From Cyclostephanos tholiformis (taxonomy: Eukaryota; Bacillariophyta; Thalassiosirophyceae; Thalassiosirales; Thalassiosiraceae), in contig JALLPB010000148.1 of assembly GCA_036939975.1 (NCBI GenBank), forward strand, positions 1-22,026: 22,026 bases of DNA, in the 5' to 3' direction. Position numbers and translations under genes: made by a program. The notes under the pieces are model-generated. The model was not told where the DNA came from and did not search any database. It saw only the letters and a program-made list of their open reading frames with translations. Shown here piece after piece: positions 1-7,152 of the stretch. Each line of letters opens with the position of its first letter. The stretch's first letter is position 1.

Positions 1-350
1 ATCCCCCCCCCCCCCTCGGCGGCATCCCCCCCCTGCTCACCATCACCTTGTGCATAGGCATTGACCTCATTTAGGTCAGAACCATCCAGCAACGTGATGA
101 TGGCTTCCCTAAGTTGCTTGGCACGGCGAACAGCAGGTGGACAATGAGGATCTTCTGTGGGGATCTGCTTGATGTGCAGTTCCTTGAACTTCCTCTTGAG
201 GCTTTCCATCAAGCCCCCTTTGTCAGTGTACCTCGAATTATGCATCTCGGCGACACGCTCCCACTGAGTCGCCGATATAGGGAGAATTTTATCGACAATA
301 TCAAGGAAACTATCCAGCTCTTCCCTCGAAAAATTGACCCCTCTTGGCAT
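1..350 (-). CDS. DUF6818-like (SANT/Myb-like) domain protein, truncated by the window edge
   Basis: An ATG at 350-348 opens a frame that stays open to base 1 (about 116 codons), so the C-terminus lies outside the window. The protein begins MPRGVNFSREELDSFLDIVD, followed by ILPISATQWERVAEMHNSRY, then ESLKRKFKEL and a PTEDPHCPPAVRRAK segment. The order 'E-E-L-x-x-L-L/F, ILPIS..W..VA..HN, LKRKF.EL, P.GDP.CPP.VRRAK' is what I recall for the DUF6818 family, a SANT/Myb-like helical domain expanded in stramenopiles and fungi. A DNA-binding role is inference from the fold. The last residues become poly-Gly because of a C homopolymer at bases 4-15, so the frame there is doubtful. The repeat-rich DNA upstream (360-665) suggests a mobile or recently duplicated gene. 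It is divergent from the next gene. Confidence 0.6.
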   Translation of the reverse strand, partial: MPRGVNFSREELDSFLDIVDKILPISATQWERVAEMHNSRYTDKGGLMESLKRKFKELHIKQIPTEDPHCPPAVRRAKQLREAIITLLDGSDLNEVNAYAQGDGEQGGDAAEGGGG

Positions 351-869
351 GATCGCTGGGGAGACACTCGCCGAGTAATAGGATTATTACTTGTCGCCGA
401 GTAATAGGATTTACTCGTGCGCACCACGGAGAAATACTGGATATTACTCGGATTATTACTCTTGAGCACTCGCTTGCTTGTGCGATTGCTCGTGTGCACG
501 TGGATTTATGTCAAAGATATGTCCGGGTATAAATTATTAAATTATTTGCACAACCGGGGGGGGGTTGTTTATTTTTATGTTTTTATGACCAGTTTATGTC
601 CAGAAGTTATAAAAATAGGGTTAAACTTAGGTTTAAAAAGACATAAATCCATGTTTTTATGTCTTTACTTATTTATTTTTATTGAAAAATCGGCGATAAT
701 ATACTTACATCTGTGTTTGACTTGCTGGTGAACTTGTCTTGTTTTTCCTCTCTCCTCCATCCCCGCCCACCCCCTTTGATCAAAGAACCTAGTTCTCTTT
801 CCGCCTCTCTTCCCCGAATGAACCCATGCCAATTATTAAGACAGTATAAATCAACGTCACTCTCATCTA
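351..869. repeat. AT-rich intergenic stretch with direct and inverted repeats, possible non-autonomous element
   Basis: This gap holds no convincing gene. An 18-bp unit occurs twice in tandem (368-385 and 394-411, period 26), and its core CCGAGTAAT recurs inverted at 443-451. A 12-bp inverted repeat, TGGATTTATGTC at 501-512 and GACATAAATCCA at 640-651, brackets a roughly 150-bp AT-rich segment. The right arm is also part of a small hairpin, GACATAAA (640-647) with TTTATGTC (656-663). The motif TTTATGTC appears three times (505-512, 593-600, 656-663). A G homopolymer lies near 557-564. The arrangement resembles a MITE-like remnant, but no target-site duplication was identified. The right end also holds the promoter of the following gene. 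Confidence 0.4.
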
Positions 870-2210
870 ATGTCCGCCTATGCCTCCCTCCCCGGATCCT
901 TATTGCCTTTTTTTGCTTTCGGGACGTTGTCATCTAGTCCCCCAGATTCCAAACCAACAACGGACGGAGTTGACACAACTTCCTCTCTGCCAGATGGTAG
1001 TACACAGCGTCAGGAAGTCGCTTCGCCGACCGATCCCTCCGGCTCCTTGAATGATATTAGCCCGTCATGCGCATTCAAGGCCCTCGTCATATCATCTGAT
1101 GCTGACAATGCTGTTGCGCCGGCTAGATCCCCAGCGTCAGCGTCGTCCCATCCGTCGGATATAATAATCGCCATTCGCAGTGCGCGGGTTGATCCGGTCG
1201 AACTCATCAAGACCCTAACGTCGAGGGGAAGCAACATTGCCAGGCGAACTGCGAACTTCATTGCTGCGCGAACGCCCTCTGCGACCGCGGACAGCGCCGG
1301 CACCGAGCCAAATATCGGGGGAGATGACGCAAGTGCGGACAAGAGGGGAGTTGTTGTGGACGGAATGTCGAATTTTTCGAGGCCGGGGCTTTGTCTCGAG
1401 GATACTGACTCGGACGAAGAATATTCGATGTATGATTACAGCGATGACTTCTCGTCCCAAAATGACGATGAGAAGGATTGCGACTCTCACCACGACGATG
1501 ACCATCCGACGGGATCTGATGGAGATACATCCGCAATCGAATTTCAGCTTTCCATCACCTTCCAGGGGCGCAAATACAATGCCACCCGTGCCTTCCCCAC
1601 TTTTGTCAAGCTGAGGGAGGACTTAATGCACGAGCTTAAGAACAACGATCGTCGGAGCAAGCGATCGATCGTGGGGACTAAAATCCTTAGCGAGATTTCA
1701 GACGGCGATTGCACGAAGGGGTCTACAGTTCAAAGCAATTGCAAAAAATCACATAATGACAATGTCTCGGTGCCTGAACTCCCAAGAGTCTCGCCCGAAA
1801 GTCTAGGACATGGAGGCTACGCATTATCCGGGGTAGCTCGCAGCGGCTTTGCTTTACTACAGGCCACGGCTCAACATTATTGCCCAGAAATGGAACGATG
1901 GATGAGACAGGTAATAGACACTTTCCCCTGTAGTCAAAGCCTTAGCCGTTTTCTTTGGGAACCCTTGTCAAAGAGCAGTGATGGTTGGGAAACCAACGAG
2001 AGCAATACTTGCGATAATGTTGGACAAAAGGAGGAAATTAGTCCATTAAGAGAGGCGTCTGCATTTGCGAAGCCGCCCCTGCACACTCGGGGCAAACCCA
2101 AGTCTGGATCTTTTTCGAAAATTTCAAGATTCAAGTCCAATGGATCGTTCGGCTCTCTGGATAGCATCAAAGAGAGCACTAACTATGATTGCGACGACGA
2201 CGGATGGTGA
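870..2210 (+). CDS. PX-like (phox homology) domain protein with acidic low-complexity N-terminus
   Basis: A single-exon 446-residue protein. Residues 1-220 are Ser/Asp-rich and disordered in appearance, with an acidic tract (about 177-220) full of D and E. From about 223 a folded segment begins (IEFQLSITFQGRKYNATRAF, then FPTFVKLREDL). After a polar insert (about 258-315) it continues with GFALLQATAQHY, MERWMRQVIDTFP and SLSRFLWEPL near 365. A beta strand pair, 'R.F..F..LR..L', and a late '..L..FL' is the PX domain order, which would imply phosphoinositide binding at endomembranes. The long insert makes this tentative. The C-terminus is Ser/Lys-rich. The stop lies only 26 bp from the stop of the convergent TMEM216-like gene, so 3' UTRs must overlap. 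Confidence 0.6.
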   Translation: MSAYASLPGSLLPFFAFGTLSSSPPDSKPTTDGVDTTSSLPDGSTQRQEVASPTDPSGSLNDISPSCAFKALVISSDADNAVAPARSPASASSHPSDIIIAIRSARVDPVELIKTLTSRGSNIARRTANFIAARTPSATADSAGTEPNIGGDDASADKRGVVVDGMSNFSRPGLCLEDTDSDEEYSMYDYSDDFSSQNDDEKDCDSHHDDDHPTGSDGDTSAIEFQLSITFQGRKYNATRAFPTFVKLREDLMHELKNNDRRSKRSIVGTKILSEISDGDCTKGSTVQSNCKKSHNDNVSVPELPRVSPESLGHGGYALSGVARSGFALLQATAQHYCPEMERWMRQVIDTFPCSQSLSRFLWEPLSKSSDGWETNESNTCDNVGQKEEISPLREASAFAKPPLHTRGKPKSGSFSKISRFKSNGSFGSLDSIKESTNYDCDDDGW

Positions 2211-2236
2211 ATCTACTTCCACCATTCGGAGTCCAT

Positions 2237-2970
2237 TTAATTTCTTGAAAATGGGCCCAAAATTTTGGTGCCATAAGCGCTTCGAAATATCATCAAAGTA
2301 AGCAGACTTAGGACCACCTCAGACGTAACGAATGCCAAGGAAATTCCATTGAGCCATTTGTCAACGTGCAATCTATTTCGAGGCAGTTGAAATACACAGT
2401 ATCATCGGGATGAGCTGCTGCCAACCAAGCCAAAATTTGCGCGAAGATGGTAAACTTACACATATGTCTGCATCTTAAGGAAGAAGACATACCCTAATAT
2501 TGTTGGTACGGCAAGGCTAGATGACCAAATCAATGGACCAACCTGCTCAGTCTTATTGCCCCTTGTTGTGACCTTGACTCGACAGAGATCAATTATTAGT
2601 TCCATGAATACCAATGCCAGCTCCCATCGGATGGCCGATGTCATATAGAACATTTTGTAACTGGAGAATCGTAAATATTATGTGTATCATTTGTGTTATC
2701 TTGATATACTAAAAGAAGCATAGTAAAATGTGATGTCCAAATCTACGACTATGTTATGACATAACTAGTTTCACTTACGACTTCCAGCAGAATATCATCA
2801 AGTTCATGAAGAACCACAGCCAAGTGAAGTATTCGTTGAGGTAGAGCAGGATCTGTAGTGGGAGCGATGAAAGCTTGGCAGGGGCATTTATAAAGTGAGC
2901 TGCTATTGTATGAGCAAAAAAGTTCATGTAAAATGCGTCCACTTACTATCTTTTCATTCTGCATCGTCAT
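2237..2970 (-). CDS. TMEM216: TMEM216-like tetraspan membrane protein (Transmemb_17 family), four exons
   Basis: I assembled this gene from four exons: 2970-2947, 2852-2779, 2660-2460 and 2372-2237. All introns are GT-AG (94, 118 and 87 bp; donors all GTAAGT), and the phases agree (0, 2, 2). The product is 144 residues, close to human TMEM216 (145). Shared landmarks in order: a first hydrophobic helix LYLNEYFTWLWFFMNLMIF; a second ending LIIDLCRV; the family loop TTRGNKTEQ (human FGTKGNLCQ); a third helix ending LKMQTYVLHVD (human LLQTYVLRLE); and a fourth, WLNGISLAFVTSEVVLSLLT. TMEM216 acts in the MKS/Joubert module of the ciliary transition zone. In a diatom it would serve the flagellated male gamete; that role is inference. 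The start could also be the second Met at 2964. The gene is divergent from a coiled-coil gene. Confidence 0.85.
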
Positions 2971-3288
2971 GCTTAATCGCGCCAGACGAAGATTCCTGTA
3001 GATCACCTTTGCTTGGAGTGCTTTCCTCCTCGACGTGCCTTTCCCCTCTCGTTGTTGTCATCTTGTAATTTAAAAAATAATAATTTGAAGAAGTATTTTA
3101 ACGAAAATTCTGCCCCCCCCCCACCCTCCAAAAATTACCATCTGCGAAGACAGCGGTCATGTTAGATCAATCCATAGTATTTGCGTCGACTTGGATCAAT
3201 AAGGAATGGTGAGTTCTCAGTTGCCAATAATGTGAATAATTTTAGTTATCAATAACGTTAGCTTGGCGGTCGACCTACTTAGCGTGGA
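2971..3288. promoter_or_regulatory. Divergent intergenic region between the TMEM216-like and coiled-coil genes
   Basis: About 320 bp separates two genes transcribed outwards. It must carry both promoters. A C homopolymer at about 3113-3122 and an AT-rich patch (3069-3105) are visible; I see no clear TATA element. Bases 3159-3208 may be a first coding exon of the rightward gene (ATG at 3159, donor GTGAGT at 3209). Confidence 0.4.
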
Positions 3289-3858
3289 ATGGGTGCGGAG
3301 CTTACACACTTTCACTCGAATCCCTTAAGCTTGCAGCTTGTTGCATCCGAGTATTCGAAGTTACAAGGTGCAATTGACGACTTGGGGACGTCTATAGGCA
3401 GCACCCTCAGTCGGCAAAAGCAGGATCTCGAGCGCGCGTACAGCAGTGAAATAAGTAAGGTCCAAGCCGAGATTGAGATCCTAACGAATGATAAGAGTCG
3501 CCTCGAGGAATCTATCATGACAAACGAAAGGGCGTGTCAGCTGCAAATCGAAAGGGACTGGTATAAAAAGGAAGCACTACACCTGGATGAGGTGTTGGAA
3601 AAAATGAAGGTCAGGCAGAGGGAGATATTCGAAAGCGAGCATGACAGGGAGTGGATGAAAAGGCAAATGCGAAAACTTGCCAAAAAAAATGCCATCCTTG
3701 AGAGAAAATTGAAGGAGGTGGGCATCGATGTGAGTTCTCTCCTCGCGAGAGAGCTGGCTGATGCCGAGAACGACGAATCAAGAGGCGAAGATATGGATTC
3801 GGCAGGAAAATCTGTTTCGGTTAGCGCTGATTCGAAGGGAGATGCAAAAACGGAATAA
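3289..3858 (+). CDS. Small coiled-coil protein of unknown function
   Basis: The open frame encodes 189 residues, almost all predicted helix. Heptad-like Leu/Ile spacing with abundant E, K and R runs from about residue 20 to 148 (for example SEISKVQAEIEIL and MRKLAKKNAILERKLKEVG), followed by an acidic, Ser-rich tail. A central segment, ERDWYKKEALHLDEVLEKMK, looks conserved in style, but I cannot assign a family. The start is uncertain. An upstream exon at 3159-3208 could splice (GTGAGT donor; acceptor AAG at 3327-3329) in the correct phase to base 3330, giving a 192-residue protein. It is divergent from the TMEM216-like gene, so a ciliary or basal-body role is possible but only by association. 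It is convergent with the FHIT gene 131 bp downstream. Confidence 0.7.
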   Translation: MGAELTHFHSNPLSLQLVASEYSKLQGAIDDLGTSIGSTLSRQKQDLERAYSSEISKVQAEIEILTNDKSRLEESIMTNERACQLQIERDWYKKEALHLDEVLEKMKVRQREIFESEHDREWMKRQMRKLAKKNAILERKLKEVGIDVSSLLARELADAENDESRGEDMDSAGKSVSVSADSKGDAKTE

Positions 3859-3989
3859 TCATCCCGATACAATTTTCTACAAAGCAGAAATATATTACAA
3901 TATCGCGAAAAAGAACTGTATCTTGCAATCACCCCGGAAAACTGTACTTTTACCTCTATCTCAATACGCTCATATCAGATTCATCACTT

Positions 3990-4718
3990 TCAGGGGAATA
4001 GCTCAAGAATTAGAGATTGATACGTTGCCGCCTCCGCTGCCATCTCCTCCACCGTTCGATCCCGTCTCTCGCCGTCATCTGGAACATGTAACTTTGTCAT
4101 CCCCTTGGGGACGTTTTCATCCCTAGGAGCCCATGCTTCTAGTTTATCATATATGTCATCGTTGCGCTCCAAGTCGCCACGATAACGTGGCAAAATATGG
4201 ACGTGGGCATGAGGCACCGATTGCCCCGCCTCCGGCCCATCCTGCACTGCCACGTTGAACGCAACGCATTCGTACCGTCGCCTCAACACCCTCTGCACAG
4301 TTCGCACCGTCCTCCACAAGTCGTCGTGTTCGTCGTCTCCTAAGTCCGATAATAGCGGCGCGATGCGGATCGGGCAAATCAACACGTGACCGGGAACTAT
4401 CGGCCTCAGGTTGACCATCGCGAAGCTATAAGTAGTTCTGAGGAATATTTGATCGGGTGTTATTTTGAACCTGCCGAATAATTGATGTTTCGAGTCGTCG
4501 AAATCCGTCGATTCCTTCTTCTCGATAGTCATGTCGGACAAATCATTCCCGGCCCCTTTGGTCGTGCCAAGTTCCCAGCGCTTGGAATTTCGTTTTGCGC
4601 GTGTTGCGACGCCAGGAGCCAAGCTAATGAATCGATATGACAATGCCAATGGGTTGCGATCTATGGATTGGATCGATACGATGAATGCTAAGGAGCTTCT
4701 GAACCGACGAACGAACAT
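3990..4718 (-). CDS. FHIT: FHIT-type HIT-family hydrolase (diadenosine triphosphatase)
   Basis: A 242-residue protein. FHIT proteins cleave Ap3A to AMP and ADP. The core from about residue 81 (FGRFKITPDQIFLRT) matches FHIT through MVNLRPIVPGHVLICPIR, QDGPEAGQSVPHAHVHILPR and the late EEMAAEAA. The histidine triad is H170-A-H172-V-H174, with H172 the expected nucleophile; R183-region ERNDDIY follows as in human FHIT. I chose ATG 4718 because the frame upstream of it, to 4895, has no ATG and translates promoter DNA. Residues 1-60 form an extension absent from human FHIT (147 aa); MFVRRFRSSLAFIVSIQ is basic and hydrophobic like an organelle presequence. Met63 could start a cytosolic form. A short insert (about 196-220) replaces the variable loop before the C-terminal helix. 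It is divergent from the LHC gene. Confidence 0.9.
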   Translation of the reverse strand: MFVRRFRSSLAFIVSIQSIDRNPLALSYRFISLAPGVATRAKRNSKRWELGTTKGAGNDLSDMTIEKKESTDFDDSKHQLFGRFKITPDQIFLRTTYSFAMVNLRPIVPGHVLICPIRIAPLLSDLGDDEHDDLWRTVRTVQRVLRRRYECVAFNVAVQDGPEAGQSVPHAHVHILPRYRGDLERNDDIYDKLEAWAPRDENVPKGMTKLHVPDDGERRDRTVEEMAAEAATYQSLILELFP

Positions 4719-5025
4719 GCGATTTCCTCCTATCGGTGAGTAGATGACACCATAGCTGCCTGCGCCGACTTTTATTCGTCTCGTTTCTTGCTGTGTTTTT
4801 TGGCGTGCTGGTTGTTGCCCGCCAGGTTGTTTGAAGCGCTTTGAGAAAAAAAGGGGGAAAGGGGGGCGGCCCAGGGGACCGAATTGGAGAAACACGGTTG
4901 AAGACAGACAGACTCTCTCTACTAGCCGATCTTTTCAACTGCAACTCACGTCACCTCCCGCATGCACTCAGTGCAAGGGCTAACTAACAATACACATCGA
5001 GAAAATCAATCAACATCTTGCAACA
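4719..5025. promoter_or_regulatory. Divergent promoter region between FHIT and the LHC gene
   Basis: A 307-bp gap separating two outward-facing start codons. It contains a purine-rich run with G homopolymers (4846-4880) and, before the LHC ATG, an A/C-rich leader (CATCTTGCAACA) typical of a highly expressed 5' UTR. No defined motif was recognised. The FHIT frame remains open through the left part but has no ATG there. Confidence 0.4.
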
Positions 5026-5793
5026 ATGGCGCCCCTTCGTACCCTCGCTGCTCTCTTCCTTGCCTCTAACTCCGCCTCGGCGTTTGCCCCGTCGAGCTCT
5101 ATCGTGTCCAGAGTCTCCAGGTGCGATTATATATAAGTTGCCATTTCGTCATTTCTCCTTTTGGTGTGCATCCCGCCTCTTCAACAACTCATCCCCTCTT
5201 TTCTCCACTCCAGGCCAAGCACCAGCGTCGCTAGCTCCGTCTTCGACGATGCCGTGAAGGACTGGTCGGAGGAATATCCTGATTTCGCCACGTGGGGATG
5301 GGGTCCGTCCACCCAGGCCGAGATCTGGAACGGCCGTCACGCCATGTTCGGTTGGGTCGTCATGTGCGCGTGCGCGTACGCGAAGGGACACGGCCTCATC
5401 CCCGACGCCGACGCCCCCCTCAACCTCAAGGAGTGGGGCACCCTATCGACCATCAGCGGGAAGGACACCATCACCAACGAGCGTGCCATCATCCTCATCG
5501 CGAACGTCCACGCCTTCTTCGTTGGCGTCGCCGCCACCGTCGCGCCCCTACCCATGTCGGATACCCTCCTCCTCGATCCCAACCATCCTATGTACGAATG
5601 GCAGGTGGACAGGAACTCCAAGCTCGGTGGCGTCTTCCCCGATTTGGGAAGGATGGGTGTCACGCCCCACGCCGAGCTCATCAACGGACGCATGGCCATG
5701 ATGGGCATCATCGCCTGCGTCGCATACTCCGGAATTCAGGGACAAAGTATGATCGATACCATCAACGAATGGGTGGGAGGTGCTTACTTCTAA
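5026..5793 (+). CDS. Plastid light-harvesting (LHC superfamily) chlorophyll-binding protein, possibly RedCAP
   Basis: Two exons, 5026-5120 and 5214-5793 (93-bp GT-AG intron, phase 2), encode 224 residues. Residues 1-20 are a signal peptide (MAPLRTLAALFLASNSASAF) with the ASAFAP cleavage motif, whose Phe directs import into red-lineage complex plastids. The mature part has a first chlorophyll-binding helix (AEIWNGRHAMFGWVVM) and a last one (AELINGRMAMMGIIACV), each with the E..NGR.AM.G signature that binds chlorophyll and locks the helices by ion pairs. A middle hydrophobic segment (IILIANVHAFFVGVAA) lies between them. The GRHAMFGW helix and atypical middle helix suggest the RedCAP subgroup rather than a standard fucoxanthin-chlorophyll protein; this is tentative. 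The intron lies just after the signal peptide, separating targeting from functional parts. Coding GC is higher than in neighbouring genes, as expected for high expression. Confidence 0.9.
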
Positions 5794-6171
5794 AAGCATT
5801 GATAGTTTTGGCCGACGTACTTATCATCTCGGATCTTGATTTTTTTTTTTCCGATCGATGTTCGTGCGGAAGATTGAACACGGAAAATGAATATATACCC
5901 CTTGCGGTGTTGCTCGCCCCGTTACAGAAATGGATGCAAACTTACCAAGCATGTTACATCGCAAGCTTGTCCAGCCACCCTACTTGATAGGAGCGAGGCG
6001 TTGCTGTAGTTTTCGATAGACATCTCTAGCTACTAATATTGTAACCCATGAGATTGAATCTATACACCTGTTAGGGGGATCGATCATGATGATGAGCCCT
6101 GGGCGACACAATTAAGGTTGCAATACCACCAGTGCAAGCGCAAGAAAGAGGGAGATTTGGCATATTAAATT
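5794..6171. other. Intergenic 3' region between convergent LHC and methyltransferase genes
   Basis: 378 bp between two stop codons, holding the 3' UTRs of both genes. A T homopolymer lies at about 5840-5850. No ORF, tRNA or strong hairpin was recognised. Confidence 0.4.
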
Positions 6172-6981
6172 CTATCTGAAGTCCTCGATTTTTTCGTCGA
6201 CAGCATTGCTGTTTTTTTCATCACTCCACCTGAAGACATATATACCCTCTGATGGCCGAGTGCAATCCAAAAATCGCATTTTCGCAGCCTTGATAACTAT
6301 GTCATCATCGACATTGTTCCACCTGCAGAATCTGCTCAGTACGAATTGCCCATTCGGTTCGTTCAACAAGGACACAACGGTATCCAGTAGGGGTTGCACA
6401 CTCTCCCGCGTATATATCACGTCCGCCCCGATTATTACGTCGTATTTTCCATTGCGTTCTAGGAATTTTCCCGCGTGCGGCTTCCCCCATATCAATTGTC
6501 TACATGCAATCGCGTTGCGTCCGGTTATCGATGCATCGCCGACGTCATCGCAATTGCGTCGCACGTTTTCCCTCATCCGGTCCAGCGCTCGGTTGTCCCC
6601 GTCCGTCATGACGACGTTCGTCGCACCCGAATAATGCGCCGCGATGCCGCAAAGGCCAAGGCCGGCGCCGAGCTCGAGGACGGATTTTCCCCGGCACACC
6701 TCGGGATGGTCACCCAGATAGTCCGCGAGACGCGGAGACGCCTGCCATAGGGTAACGCCGGTCGAGCGATACGTCTCGTCGCTATCCAACTTGTACCCGT
6801 GCAATCGCACGGTTTTGGGCGTCGTGGTCCCGTCTACTCTCATGCGGAATGTGAAGCATTCCGTCGGGTCATCGCTCGCGAATATATCCGGCAAACCGAC
6901 ATCGTCGATAACATCGTGACCATCCTCTTTTGGGCCCCATCCCGTCGGCGATTCGATCCATTCCTCGTCCTCGTTCTCCAT
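6172..6981 (-). CDS. METTL21/23-like protein lysine methyltransferase (Methyltransf_16 family)
   Basis: A 269-residue single-exon class I SAM-dependent methyltransferase. Residues 74-86 (STGVTLWQASPRL) match the family's 'TG...W.AS..L' entry; 101-113 (VLELGAGLGLCGI) is the glycine-rich SAM-binding motif I; MTDGD at 125-129 carries the acidic residue expected to bind the SAM ribose. DVIIGADVIY at 181-190 ends in the DxxY-type catalytic motif of non-histone lysine methyltransferases. The C-terminus ends with a beta hairpin region (GIYVFRWSDEK). The N-terminal 40 residues are acidic and unstructured in appearance. The target protein cannot be told from sequence; relatives modify chaperones, elongation factors or histones. 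It is divergent from the kelch-BTB gene with only 171 bp between starts. Confidence 0.85.
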   Translation of the reverse strand: MENEDEEWIESPTGWGPKEDGHDVIDDVGLPDIFASDDPTECFTFRMRVDGTTTPKTVRLHGYKLDSDETYRSTGVTLWQASPRLADYLGDHPEVCRGKSVLELGAGLGLCGIAAHYSGATNVVMTDGDNRALDRMRENVRRNCDDVGDASITGRNAIACRQLIWGKPHAGKFLERNGKYDVIIGADVIYTRESVQPLLDTVVSLLNEPNGQFVLSRFCRWNNVDDDIVIKAAKMRFLDCTRPSEGIYVFRWSDEKNSNAVDEKIEDFR

Positions 6982-7152
6982 TGGCCTTGGATGGATGGTC
7001 TCTCTACCCTACTATTACTACTTTTGCAAGCGAGAGCGGGTGCGCCGCCGGGGCGGGATGGATGAGCGAGTGTTTGACGTCGAGGGAAGATTGAGCGAGT
7101 TTACAGCGATAATTGATGTTATTGCTCGAAAATACCTTAAGTAAATAATATT

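Noticed and set aside
4719..4895. Upstream extension of the FHIT frame
   Set aside because: It has no ATG, starts only at GTG, and encodes Pro/Gln-rich sequence from the promoter region.
5292..5987. 231-codon frame over the LHC gene
   Set aside because: It is a +1 frame shadow of the LHC exon, rich in His/Arg/Pro, with no relation to any known family.
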